Origin: Acetothermia bacterium UBA7521
GTDB taxonomy: Bacteria > Bipolaricaulota > Bipolaricaulia > Bipolaricaulales > Bipolaricaulaceae
Length of the DNA stretch: 23,802 nucleotides
Reading direction: 5' to 3'
Assembly: GCA_002479455.1 (NCBI GenBank)
Contig: DLNB01000053.1
Coordinates: forward strand, 3,902-27,703
Below the pieces are notes generated by a model that made no database searches, had not been told where the DNA came from, and saw only the letters and a program-made list of their open reading frames with translations. Shown here piece by piece: positions 1 through 7,073 of the stretch; position 1 is the first letter of the stretch, and each line of letters starts with the position of its first letter. Both the position numbers and the translations under genes were made by a program.

Positions 1-1
1 G

Positions 2-1105
2 CCCGATCCCGGGGTGGAGATCGTCGCCCTCCCCGCCCGGGACAACCTGGCGATCGTCGCCTTCGCCGCTCGCCCCGCCCCCGACGGGACGGGGTACGAG
101 GCCCTGGTGCGGGTGCGCAACGACACGGAGCGCTACCACGACGTCCAGGTTGCCCTCCACACGGGCGTGGCAACGTACCTCGGGGCGCGGCTCCTTGCGC
201 CCGGGGCCGAGGACCTGTTCGTGTTCCAGGTCGGGCTCGTCCAGACCGCGCTCCGCGCCGAGCTCCTCCCCCACGACGGGTTCCCGTGGGACAACGTGCG
301 GTACTACGCGTTCGAGGGCGCGGCCACGGTCCGCGTGCGGTGGCTCGGCGAGGAGGACCGCTACCTGTGGGCCGCGCTCCGGGCGGCCCTTCCTGTGGAG
401 AGGGTCAGTTCAGGGACGTGGGATCTCACCGTGGCCGTGCGCACCGACCTCCCCGTGAGCCCGACGGGGCCGGTGCTCCTCGTCGGTGCGGGCTCTCCTG
501 AGGCCGCCCTCGGCGGAGTGCAGGCCGCAGGGGCGGTCTGGGGCGACGCGTCGCCCCTCCTCCGCCACGTCGTGCCCGAGGACCTTCGCGTCAGCGTCGT
601 GCACCCGGTGGAGCTCCCGTCGCACGCGGTGGTGGACCTGTGGGCCGGGGACGCGCCAGCCCTCGCCCGCTGGGAGGGAGACGCCGGCCGGCGGGTGCTC
701 CTCGCGCTCGACCTCGCACGGTCCAACCTGCCCGTGGCGGTGGATTTCCCGATCCTGTTGAGGAACGTCGTCACCTGGCTCCTCCCCTACCAGCCGCGGC
801 CGACCCTCGCGGTGGGTGAGGCGATCGAGCTGCCGCCGGGGACCGAGGTTCTGACGTCCGGCGGGCCGGTGAGCGGGGTGTGGCTCCCCGACCGACCGGG
901 TCTGTACGAACTGCGCGGCGAGAAGCGCGAGGCGGTTGCGGTGAACGTGCCGTACGACGAATCGCTTCCCGGCCGTGCCGTCATGTCGAGCGAAGCCCCT
1001 CGGACCACGACCCACGCCGACCTCACCGCCTGGCCCTGGCTGGCGCTGGCCGCGTTCCTCGTTCTCGTGGCCGAGTGGGGCCTCGCCGTGCGGAGGGGAT
1101 CGTGA
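2..1105 (+). CDS. BatA/VWA-type membrane protein, 5' partial
   Basis: The reading frame is open from the left window edge, and the first in-frame start codon is a GTG at 14. The region before it reads naturally into the protein, so the true start probably lies upstream and this is the C-terminal part. About 365 residues are visible. The order is a beta-rich segment resembling the Ig-like region after the VWA domain of BatA-like proteins, a glutamine-amidotransferase-like region (around residues 150-280), and one hydrophobic C-terminal segment (WPWLALAAFLVLVAEWGL) ending in arginines, which suggests a membrane anchor with a cytoplasmic tail. The stop overlaps the start of the next gene (TGATG), so the two are co-translated. 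These families usually sit beside a MoxR-type AAA ATPase, which would be outside the window. The family call rests on layout and neighbour rather than a catalytic motif. Confidence 0.7.
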   Translation, partial: PDPGVEIVALPARDNLAIVAFAARPAPDGTGYEALVRVRNDTERYHDVQVALHTGVATYLGARLLAPGAEDLFVFQVGLVQTALRAELLPHDGFPWDNVRYYAFEGAATVRVRWLGEEDRYLWAALRAALPVERVSSGTWDLTVAVRTDLPVSPTGPVLLVGAGSPEAALGGVQAAGAVWGDASPLLRHVVPEDLRVSVVHPVELPSHAVVDLWAGDAPALARWEGDAGRRVLLALDLARSNLPVAVDFPILLRNVVTWLLPYQPRPTLAVGEAIELPPGTEVLTSGGPVSGVWLPDRPGLYELRGEKREAVAVNVPYDESLPGRAVMSSEAPRTTTHADLTAWPWLALAAFLVLVAEWGLAVRRGS

Positions 1106-3531
1106 TGCGGTTCCTCACCCCGTGGGCCCTGGCCGGGCTCGTGCCGGCGGTGGCGGTGCTCGTGCTGTCCCTGCGCCGACGGGCCCTCCTCGGGCGGGCC
1201 GCAACGCTCGCCCTCCTTGCCGTGGCCCTCGCCGGGCCGGAGGTTGCCTTCCGGCAGAGACAGGAGACGGTGATCTTCCTTGTGGATCGGTCGGCGAGCG
1301 TGGGCGATGAAGGGGTGGCAGCGCTCGCCCAGTTCGTGGGTCCGGTGACGTCCCGCGGAGGCGAGGTGGGCGTGATCGCGTTCGCCGAGGCGTCCCAGGT
1401 CGCGCGCTGGCCGGGGGTGGGCGAGGTCCCTGTTGGAGTGCGCCCCGTCTCCGGCACCGACATCGGGGCGGCGGTAGACCTCGCGGTCGCCCTTGCCCCG
1501 GCGGGGGCGACGCAGCTCGTCCTCCTCTCCGACGGCCGGGCCACCTCTGGCGACGTCCTCGCTGCCGCCGCCCGGGCTCGCGACCGCGGCGTGCCGATCC
1601 ACGTGTACCCGGTGGCCCGGACCGACCTCGTGCGGATGGCCGACTTCCGCGGCCCCCGCGAGGCACCGCTGGGAACGATCGCCCTCGACGCGATGGTCGA
1701 GGCCTCCCGGCCCACGGCGGCCACGGTGCACCTCTACCGGGGCAGCGAGGTGATCCAGGCCGTCTCCATCGACCTCCCGGCGGGGCGGACGCGCCTTTCC
1801 CTTACCGACGCGCCGCCGGGCGCGGGGTTCTGGACCTACCGTGTCGAGGTGCGGGCCCTCGGCGACCGGATTCTGGAGAACAACGCCCTCGCGTGGGGGG
1901 TGGCGGTGGGCGAGCCAGCGGGGATCGTCGTCGTCGGGCTCCACCCCACCGCAACTGACGAGCTCCTCGCCGCGGCCGGGCTGCCGTTCCGACGGGTGGC
2001 GGCCCTCGGCCCGGAGGACCTCGCCGGCATGGGGCTACTGATCCTCGATGACTACCCGCTGGGGTTCCTTGGCACCCGTATGCTCGATGCACTGCGTTCG
2101 TACGTCGCCGGCGGCGGGGGGCTCCTCGTCGTCCAGGGCCGCCAGGCCGTGGCCGGCTACCTCGGCCCGGTCGAGGATCTCCTCCCTGTGACCTACACCG
2201 TGCCGGAACGAATCCAGGAGGCGACGGCGGCGGTGGTGTTCGTGCTCGACCGGTCGGCGTCCATGTCCGCCATGGCCAACGACGTGGTGAAGATCGACCT
2301 CCTCAAGGAGGCCGCCGCCGCGGCGGTGGAGGCCATGCCGCGCGAGGACCTCGCGGGCGCGATCGCCTTCGATCGGTACCCCTACTGGCTCGTCCAACCC
2401 GGGCTCGTGTCCGAGGTTCGCGGTCCGTTGTTCGAGGCCCTGCGCGGCCTCACCGCGGACGGGGGCACCGACGTGTTCCCCGCCCTTGATCTGGCGGTGA
2501 AATCCCTCCTCCCGCTCGAGGCGCGGGTGCGCCACGTGATCGTCATCTCCGATGGGAAGAGCTTCCGCAACGAGGAGACCCTCGCCTGGCTCCGGGAGGA
2601 GGTCGCCCGCGCCGGGATCGGCGTGACCACGATCGCCATCGGTGCCGACGCCGATATGTCGATCCTGGACGAGCTCAGCGCGCTCGGCGAGGGGCGGTCG
2701 TACCTGCTGGCCTCGATGACCGACCTGCGGCCCGTGCTCGTTCAGGAGACCGAGCGCGTGGCCCGGCCGCGGTTCCTGGAGAAAGAGACCCCGGTTCTGC
2801 CCGGTCCGGGCGCGCGCGCGTTTCCTCTCTCGGGGAATCTCCCCGCGCTCTCGGGGTACACGCTGACCTTCCCCAAGCCCACCGCCGACGTCGTGTTCCT
2901 GTCGCCGGCAGGAGATCCCCTCCTCGCCCGGTGGCGGATCGGCCTGGGCCAAGTGGCCGTGCTCAACGCCGATCTGTCCGGGACGTGGACACGTGAGTGG
3001 CTCGGTTCGCCGCAGCTCGGCGAGCTGTGGGGACAGCTCCTCGGGTACCTGTGGGGCGAGCGGCAGGTCGTGCGCGTGGACTGGGAGGTCACCGGTCGGA
3101 CCCTGCGCCTGGCGGTGGAGGCGACCCAGGGTGGGCGGTGGGCGAACGGGCTCGAGTTCGCGGGCGAGCTGGTCGGCGCCGGCGGCTCGTGGCCGCTGCA
3201 GTTCGGCCAGACCGCGCCGGGGCGGTACGAGGCGACCCTCGATGCCCCCGGGTCCGGCGCGTACCTCCTCACCGTGGGTGAACCCGGTGGGCGGTACGGG
3301 GGTGCGTTCCCTATCACCCTGCCGTATCCCGCCGAGCTCGCTGCGTTCGGCCCCGACCTCGACGCCCTGCAGCAGATCGCGCGCATCACCGGTGGAGAGG
3401 TCGTGCGCGACGAGATCCTGCCCCCGCCGCCGGGAACAGGGCGAGACTGGCTTCCCATTAGCCGGGCCCTGCTGTGGGCCGCGGCGTGCTGCCTACTGCT
3501 CGACCTCGGCCTCCGCAAGCTCCTCGTGTGA
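1105..3531 (+). CDS. Membrane-anchored protein with two VWA domains
   Basis: This 808-residue protein starts at the ATG overlapping the previous stop, with GGAGGGG (1092-1098) as ribosome site. An N-terminal hydrophobic pair of segments (about residues 1-50, typical of BatA) leads into a first VWA domain with the metal-binding motif D61-x-S63-x-S65. A glutamine-amidotransferase-like region follows, then a second VWA domain with D382-x-S384-x-S386, a downstream DGGTD and VIVISDG. The C-terminus has one transmembrane helix (ALLWAAACCLLLDLG). Such proteins bind metal-dependent ligands at the membrane and are often served by MoxR ATPases; the ligand is unknown. A longer upstream extension of the frame is rejected because it overlaps the preceding gene, whereas the chosen ATG gives a typical BatA N-terminus. 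Confidence 0.85.
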   Translation: MRFLTPWALAGLVPAVAVLVLSLRRRALLGRAATLALLAVALAGPEVAFRQRQETVIFLVDRSASVGDEGVAALAQFVGPVTSRGGEVGVIAFAEASQVARWPGVGEVPVGVRPVSGTDIGAAVDLAVALAPAGATQLVLLSDGRATSGDVLAAAARARDRGVPIHVYPVARTDLVRMADFRGPREAPLGTIALDAMVEASRPTAATVHLYRGSEVIQAVSIDLPAGRTRLSLTDAPPGAGFWTYRVEVRALGDRILENNALAWGVAVGEPAGIVVVGLHPTATDELLAAAGLPFRRVAALGPEDLAGMGLLILDDYPLGFLGTRMLDALRSYVAGGGGLLVVQGRQAVAGYLGPVEDLLPVTYTVPERIQEATAAVVFVLDRSASMSAMANDVVKIDLLKEAAAAAVEAMPREDLAGAIAFDRYPYWLVQPGLVSEVRGPLFEALRGLTADGGTDVFPALDLAVKSLLPLEARVRHVIVISDGKSFRNEETLAWLREEVARAGIGVTTIAIGADADMSILDELSALGEGRSYLLASMTDLRPVLVQETERVARPRFLEKETPVLPGPGARAFPLSGNLPALSGYTLTFPKPTADVVFLSPAGDPLLARWRIGLGQVAVLNADLSGTWTREWLGSPQLGELWGQLLGYLWGERQVVRVDWEVTGRTLRLAVEATQGGRWANGLEFAGELVGAGGSWPLQFGQTAPGRYEATLDAPGSGAYLLTVGEPGGRYGGAFPITLPYPAELAAFGPDLDALQQIARITGGEVVRDEILPPPPGTGRDWLPISRALLWAAACCLLLDLGLRKLLV

Positions 3532-3570
3532 CGATGGAGAGGCCCCGCAGCGACCGAGGGCGACCGGCTT

Positions 3571-4020
3571 CTACCCTGCGGGACGATGCTGCGAAAGGCG
3601 CCGCGCCGCCTCGTCGAGGAGGAGTTCGCGAAACTCAGCCACCGCGGCCCGGAGGCCCGCAGCCTCCCCATCCCCCACCATGCCGACCTGATCGTACATG
3701 AGAGCATGGCGCTTTCGTCGCGCCCGATCGAACTCCGCCGCGTAGCGGCGGACAGCGGGAGGGAGAAGGTCCTGGAGCTCCCGGAACGTCTGCGCGTGGC
3801 GACCCGTGGAGGGCACGCGGATCCCGTGCAGGCGCAACCAGGCCGTGGCCAGCTGAAGGGCGGCGTTGTAGGCGAAGACGAAGCGACCATCAGGGTCCAA
3901 TCCGGGAACCGCTGCCTGGCGGCAGTCGCGGTCGGCCAGTCGGACGAGGTTCTCGATCTCCTCGCGGGACGTGGAATCCTCGCGCAGGCGCCGATTACCG
4001 CGTGATCCGTTCGAGCTCAT
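3571..4020 (-). CDS. HEPN-domain protein, probable toxin of MNT/HEPN pair
   Basis: This 149-residue helical protein starts at the ATG complementary to 4018-4020, overlapping the 3' end of the upstream nucleotidyltransferase gene by 26 bp. An N-terminal 29-residue extension of the frame is low-complexity shadow and is rejected. The middle (FVFAYNAALQLATAWLRLHG) matches the amphipathic helix of HEPN proteins. A basic stretch with R99-x5-H105 followed by Y109 fits the HEPN R-x4-6-H RNase motif. In characterised HepT/MntA pairs the HEPN protein is an RNase toxin and the MNT partner silences it by adding AMP to a tyrosine near this motif; Y109 is a candidate by position only. It faces the VWA gene tail to tail with 39 bp between. 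Confidence 0.7.
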   Translation of the reverse strand: MSSNGSRGNRRLREDSTSREEIENLVRLADRDCRQAAVPGLDPDGRFVFAYNAALQLATAWLRLHGIRVPSTGRHAQTFRELQDLLPPAVRRYAAEFDRARRKRHALMYDQVGMVGDGEAAGLRAAVAEFRELLLDEAARRLSQHRPAG

Positions 4021-4579
4021 CCTCGTCTCCGATGAGGAAGATCTTCGGGCCCGCGAGGACGGCCCGCGTGAAGTGGTCGCCGTCCCGCACGCGCGCGCGC
4101 AGCTCATCGGCGGTGAACGCAGTGGCGTTGAACTCGCGCCCTATCTCCCGCTCCAGATCAGCGAGCGTCGCGCTCAGGCGGCGCGAGGACACCTGGCCCA
4201 CCACGAACAGGTCCACGTCGCTTGCGATTTCCTCCTGGTTCTTGGCGTACGAACCGAAGATGAAGGCGATGTCCACCTTGTCCGCGAGCGCAAGGGCCTC
4301 GCGTAGGCGGTCCCCCAGCCCCACCGTCTTCAGGAACAGGGCCTTGAGCTCGGGCAGGATCGGGTAGTCGCGGTTCACGGAGAAGTAGACGCTGTTGCCC
4401 CGTCTCTGGCGCTGGAGAAGCCCGATCCCGGTGAGCGAGTTCACCGTGCGTTCCACCGCGCGCACGGGGAGGCCCGTGCGCTGGGCGATCTCCCGCAGGT
4501 AGAACTCGGACGCGGAGTGCATCATGAACAGGGCCAGGACCCGCACCCGTGCCTCCGATCCAAAGAGCGTGCTGAGCAT
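3995..4579 (-). CDS. HTH-nucleotidyltransferase (MNT) antitoxin/regulator
   Basis: This 194-residue protein has two parts. Residues 1-75 form a winged HTH, with recognition region around IAQRTGLPVRAVERTVNSL. Residues 100-190 form a minimal nucleotidyltransferase domain with FGSYAKNQ (G109-S110) and the metal-binding pair D121-x-D123 in SDVDLFVVG. This is the DNA-binding version of the MNT half of HEPN/MNT pairs. The start is fixed by a GGAGG site 7-8 bp upstream. The strong promoter and GTCTAC repeats just upstream fit autoregulation through the HTH. The downstream HEPN gene overlaps by 26 bp, so expression is coupled. Expected role: antitoxin that modifies the HEPN partner, plus repressor of the operon; this is inferred from family and layout. 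Confidence 0.82.
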   Translation of the reverse strand: MLSTLFGSEARVRVLALFMMHSASEFYLREIAQRTGLPVRAVERTVNSLTGIGLLQRQRRGNSVYFSVNRDYPILPELKALFLKTVGLGDRLREALALADKVDIAFIFGSYAKNQEEIASDVDLFVVGQVSSRRLSATLADLEREIGREFNATAFTADELRARVRDGDHFTRAVLAGPKIFLIGDEDELERITR

Positions 4580-4590
4580 TCACCAACCTC

Positions 4591-4629
4591 CGTCTACGCA
4601 TTGTAGACGAACGTCTACCTATTGTCTAC
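4591..4629. promoter_or_regulatory. GTCTAC operator array over the MNT/HEPN promoter
   Basis: The hexamer GTCTAC occurs at 4592, 4613 and 4624, and its inverse GTAGAC at 4603. Start-to-start distances are 11, 10 and 11 bp, one helical turn each. The left pair makes a perfect 7-bp palindrome with a 5-bp spacer (4591-4609). The array covers both the -35 and -10 hexamers, so binding would block transcription. The obvious candidate repressor is the HTH domain of the adjacent nucleotidyltransferase. The repeats are seen; the binding is inferred. Confidence 0.65.
4600..4628 (-). promoter_or_regulatory. Sigma70-type promoter of the MNT/HEPN operon
   Basis: On the minus strand, TAGACA (4628-4623) and TACAAT (4605-4600) are separated by exactly 17 bp. 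Each differs from the consensus hexamer by one base. The predicted transcription start is only about 10 nt before the GGAGG ribosome site, giving a very short leader. The hexamers are built out of the GTCTAC operator repeats. Confidence 0.7.
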
Positions 4630-4720
4630 AGGGGCCCACGGTGCGTCTGCTCGCGGTCGGGTGTCCGGCTGTCCTGCCCGATGGTACGACGTACAAGCGG
4701 GGGAGCAGGGGTCGCCCGTG

Positions 4721-4749
4721 TTGCCCGTTCCGGGCCGGATCGCTAACAT
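4721..4749 (+). promoter_or_regulatory. Probable promoter of the hsd operon
   Basis: TTGCCC (4721-4726) and TAACAT (4744-4749) are 17 bp apart. The predicted start near 4756 lies downstream of the alternative GTG at 4753 and 9 bp before the ATG at 4765, so it supports the ATG as the hsdM start with a very short leader. It is divergent from the MNT/HEPN promoter, about 95 bp away. Confidence 0.5.
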
Positions 4750-4764
4750 CTTGTGGACGAGGCG

Positions 4765-7053
4765 ATGCCGAGGCCCAGGAAGGATCCCAAGCCAGCACAG
4801 TCGAACAGCTCCGCTGTGAGCCTCGAAGCCAAGCTGTGGGCCGCGGCGGACGCGCTGCGCGCCAACATGGACGCCGCCGAGTACAAGCATGTCGTCCTCG
4901 GCCTCATCTTCCTCAAGTACATCTCCGACGCGTTCGAGGCGAAGTACGCCGAACTCGATGCCCAGCGCGCCCAGGGCGCCGACCCCGAAGATCCTGACGA
5001 GTACCGCGCCGTCAACATCTTCTGGGTCCCGAAGGAAGCCCGCTGGGCCCATCTGAGGACGAACGCGCCGCAGCCGACGATCGGCAAGCTCGTCGACGAC
5101 GCGATGGAAGCGATCGAGCGGGATAACCCAAGTCTCAAGGGTGTCCTGCCCAAGGACTACGCCCGCCCAGGCCTCGACAAGGAGCGCCTTGGCCAGCTCA
5201 TCAACCTCGTCTCCGACATCGGCCTCGGCTCGCCCGCCGACCGCGCCAAGGACGTCCTCGGCCAGGTGTACGAGTACTTCCTCGCCCGGTTCGCGAGCGC
5301 CGAGGGGAAGAAGGGCGGCCAGTTCTACACGCCGACCCACGTGGTGCGCGTGCTGGTCGAAATGCTTGCGCCCTTCAAGGGGCGCGTCTACGACCCGTGC
5401 TGCGGCTCGGGCGGGATGTTCGTCCAGAGCGAGAAGTTCATCGAAGCCCACGCCGGCAAGATCGGCGACATCTCGATCTACGGCCAGGAGTCGAACTACA
5501 CCACCTGGCGACTGGCCAAGATGAACCTCGCCCTTCGCGGCATCGACGCCCAGATCGCCCACGGCGACACGTTCCACAACGACAAGCACCCCGACCTGAA
5601 GGCCGACTACGTGCTCGCCAATCCCCCGTTCAACGACAGCGACTGGCGCGGCGAGCTTCTGAAGGACGACAAGCGCTGGGTCTACGGCGTGCCGCCGGCG
5701 GGGAACGCGAACTACGCCTGGGTACAGCACTTCATCCACCACCTCGCCCCCACCGGCATCGCCGGGTTCGTGCTCGCCAACGGCTCCATGTCGTCGAACC
5801 AGTCCGGCGAGGGCGAGATCCGCAAGGCGATCATCGAGGCCGACCTGGTGGATTGCATGGTGGCGCTGCCGGGGCAGCTCTTCTACTCGACGCAGATCCC
5901 GGTCTGCCTGTGGTTCCTCTCCCGCGACAAGCGCCGTCCCCCCTCGCCCTCTGGGAGAGGGGTCGGGGGTGAGGGCGAGCCTGCCCAGCCACGGGACCGC
6001 CGTGGTGAAGTCCTCTTCATTGATGCAAGGAAGATGGGCAGGCTCGTAGACCGCACCCACCGCGAGCTGACCGAGGACGACGTCCAGAAGATCGCCAACA
6101 CGTACCACGCCTGGCGTACCTTCGGCCCTCACCCTGACCCTCTCCCAGGAGGAGAGGGAGCGAGGACCCACTACCGGGGCGGACTCGACTTCTCCGGTCT
6201 TGTGCAGACGGCGAGGGATCTCCGCAGACGACAGACTCCGGCTGAGGCCATCATGTGGGAGCTCCTGCGTGATCGCCGGTTCATGGGCCTCAAGTTTCGT
6301 CGGCAGCATCAAACAGGCGAATACGTGGTGGACTTCTACTGCAACGAGGTCAAGGTAGTGGTTGAGCTGGATGGGCCAGTGCATGATGAAGCGGAACAGG
6401 CCAGGAAAGACAGAAAGCGCACTTCCTATCTGGAATCACTTGGACTGACCGTTCTGCGCTTCCGCAACGAGGAGCTTCTTGCTGACCCGGGGGATGTGTT
6501 ATCGAAGATCGCCCAGATGCTCCCCTCTTCCGCTGGGAGAGGGGTTGGGGGTGAGGGTGACATCTACAGAGATGTCTTAGGCTTCTGCAAGAGCGTGCCG
6601 CTGGACGAGATCCGCAAGCACGGCCACGTGCTCACCCCCGGCCGGTACGTCGGCGCCGAGGCGCAGGAGGACGACCTGCCTGCGCCGCGCCCCGGCTCCT
6701 TCTTCGTCTACGCGATTCGCTGTGACGACGACAGCGTGTACATCGGGCATACCGACAATCTGCAAAGAAGGTGGAACGAACACCGTGGCGGCCAAGGGGC
6801 CGACCGGACCAAGAGCAGAAAGCCGGTCCGTATCGTTCACTACGAGGAATACGCCAGCCGGGAAGAGGCCGTAACTCGTGAAAAGGAACTGAAGACGACG
6901 AATGGCCGTCGCTGGCTCAAGGAGGAGATTGCCGCGGGGCGAGCGCGGCAGGCAGCGAGCCGTTTGAGGAGAAGATGCAGCGCCTCGTGGCGCAGCTTCG
7001 CGAGCAGCAAGAGGAAGCCGCGAAGCTCGATGCCGCGATCGCCGCCAACCTGA
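4765..7053 (+). CDS. hsdM: Type I restriction HsdM methyltransferase with nested DUF559 and GIY-YIG nuclease domains
   Basis: This 762-residue protein modifies adenine at the HsdS-selected site. The N-terminal helical HsdM domain (about 15-150) precedes FYTPTHVV and an N6-adenine methyltransferase domain with the SAM motif DPCCGSGG (D210) and catalytic NPPF (N286). The hsdM homology is then interrupted three times: a palindromic repeat at residues 392-405; a DUF559 nuclease at about 470-585; and a GIY-YIG domain at about 645-730. HsdM homology (LFIDARKMG, TYHAWR, DIYRDVLGFCKS, LTPGRYVGAE) resumes between inserts. The first two keep frame. The third does not, so the annotated tail after about residue 730 is out-of-frame sequence and the conserved C-terminus lies in another frame (6957-7073). 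The methyltransferase core is intact, but activity with HsdS is doubtful. The start is ATG 4765, with GAGG just upstream; GTG 4753 is the alternative. Confidence 0.88.
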   Translation: MPRPRKDPKPAQSNSSAVSLEAKLWAAADALRANMDAAEYKHVVLGLIFLKYISDAFEAKYAELDAQRAQGADPEDPDEYRAVNIFWVPKEARWAHLRTNAPQPTIGKLVDDAMEAIERDNPSLKGVLPKDYARPGLDKERLGQLINLVSDIGLGSPADRAKDVLGQVYEYFLARFASAEGKKGGQFYTPTHVVRVLVEMLAPFKGRVYDPCCGSGGMFVQSEKFIEAHAGKIGDISIYGQESNYTTWRLAKMNLALRGIDAQIAHGDTFHNDKHPDLKADYVLANPPFNDSDWRGELLKDDKRWVYGVPPAGNANYAWVQHFIHHLAPTGIAGFVLANGSMSSNQSGEGEIRKAIIEADLVDCMVALPGQLFYSTQIPVCLWFLSRDKRRPPSPSGRGVGGEGEPAQPRDRRGEVLFIDARKMGRLVDRTHRELTEDDVQKIANTYHAWRTFGPHPDPLPGGEGARTHYRGGLDFSGLVQTARDLRRRQTPAEAIMWELLRDRRFMGLKFRRQHQTGEYVVDFYCNEVKVVVELDGPVHDEAEQARKDRKRTSYLESLGLTVLRFRNEELLADPGDVLSKIAQMLPSSAGRGVGGEGDIYRDVLGFCKSVPLDEIRKHGHVLTPGRYVGAEAQEDDLPAPRPGSFFVYAIRCDDDSVYIGHTDNLQRRWNEHRGGQGADRTKSRKPVRIVHYEEYASREEAVTREKELKTTNGRRWLKEEIAAGRARQAASRLRRRCSASWRSFASSKRKPRSSMPRSPPT
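5936..5997. repeat. Intragenic palindromic repeat copy R1 in hsdM
   Basis: The core is a hairpin CCCTCTGGGAGAGGG followed by GGGGGTGAGGG. The insert is read in frame as a Pro/Ser/Gly-rich stretch (PSPSGRGVGGEGE) between FLSRDKR and RGEVLFID of HsdM. GTCCC at the left and GGGAC at the right may mark its ends. It is the same family as R2-R6. Confidence 0.7.
6125..6165. repeat. Palindromic repeat copy R2, left border of DUF559 insert
   Basis: CCCTCACCC, a short spacer, then CCCTCTCCC pairing with GGAGAGGGA. The orientation is opposite to R1 and R3. It is read as PHPDPLPGGEGA in the HsdM frame. It directly precedes the DUF559 nuclease domain. Confidence 0.75.
6181..6520 (+). other. DUF559 (Vsr/PD-(D/E)XK-like) nuclease domain nested in hsdM
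   Basis: About 110 codons in the hsdM frame read as a typical DUF559 domain: RRRQTPAEAIMWELLRDRRF, GLKFRRQH, then the nuclease core with D523 (EYVVDFYC), E534 and D536 (VVVELDGPVHD). DUF559 proteins are normally free-standing small nucleases related in fold to very-short-patch repair endonucleases. Here no convincing internal start codon or ribosome site is seen, so the domain would only be made as part of the HsdM polypeptide. It lies exactly between two inverted repeat copies (R2 and R3), which suggests it arrived as a repeat-bounded cassette. Confidence 0.85.
6521..6560. repeat. Palindromic repeat copy R3, right border of DUF559 insert
   Basis: CCCCTCTTCCGCTGGGAGAGGGG, then TTGGGGGTGAGGG. 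Its reverse complement aligns with R2 over CCCTCACCC..ACCC.CTCTCCCAG, so R2 and R3 form imperfect terminal inverted repeats of about 25 bp around the nuclease domain. It is read as SSAGRGVGGEGD before HsdM homology resumes. Confidence 0.75.
6676..6955 (+). other. GIY-YIG nuclease domain nested in hsdM, with short inverted ends
   Basis: About 80 codons match a small GIY-YIG endonuclease of the COG2827 type: FFVYAIRCDD with Y649, then SVYIGHTDNLQRRWNEH with Y659, later a REKELK stretch and GRRWLKEEIAAGRARQ, as at the end of free-standing members. The insert is bordered by CTGCCTGC (6676-6683) and its inverse GCAGGCAG (6948-6955). Removing the insert joins GAEAQEDD to EPFEEKM, the usual HsdM sequence, but in a different frame. 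No palindromic repeat of the R1-R6 family borders it. Confidence 0.82.
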
Positions 7054-7073
7054 AGGAGCTGGGGTATGGCTAG
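6957..7073 (+). pseudogene. Displaced HsdM C-terminus, out of frame
   Basis: Translated in the frame of position 6957, this reads EPFEEKMQRLVAQLREQQ, then a helical stretch ending NLKELGYG, the conserved coiled C-terminus of HsdM. It is in a different frame from the upstream hsdM/GIY-YIG ORF, which stops at 7053. It could be made alone from the ATG at 6975, preceded by GAGGAG, as a 32-residue peptide; this is speculative. It ends 8 bp inside the next gene and supplies that gene's AAGGAG ribosome site. Confidence 0.75.
7044..7070 (+). repeat. hsdM 3'-end duplicate, left copy (with SD and start codon)
   Basis: The stretch ending in CCTGAAGGAGCTGGGGTATG recurs at 8750-8779. Over 30 bp (7041-7070 against 8750-8779), 27 positions match. 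The repeat includes the last codons of hsdM, the AAGGAG Shine-Dalgarno site and the ATG of the following gene. The two copies flank the XRE-ImmA/DUF4411 pair. Confidence 0.75.

Noticed and set aside
361..774. Long antisense ORFs opposite the VWA genes, hsdR and ABC genes
   Set aside because: They are shadows of high-GC coding sequence: low-complexity Arg/Pro/Ala translations, no ribosome sites and no domains.
3532..3570. Shared terminator between the VWA and HEPN genes
   Set aside because: The 39-bp convergent gap has no stable hairpin with a T-tract on either strand.
5936..6956. Inteins or introns interrupting hsdM
   Set aside because: The interruptions lack an N-terminal Cys/Ser splice block, a C-terminal HN-Cys/Ser block and any Hint domain. 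DUF559 and GIY-YIG are read straight through, and no intron core is visible.
6900..6975. Programmed frameshift restoring the HsdM tail
   Set aside because: No slippery heptamer or adjacent strong hairpin is seen at the point where the frame would need to change.
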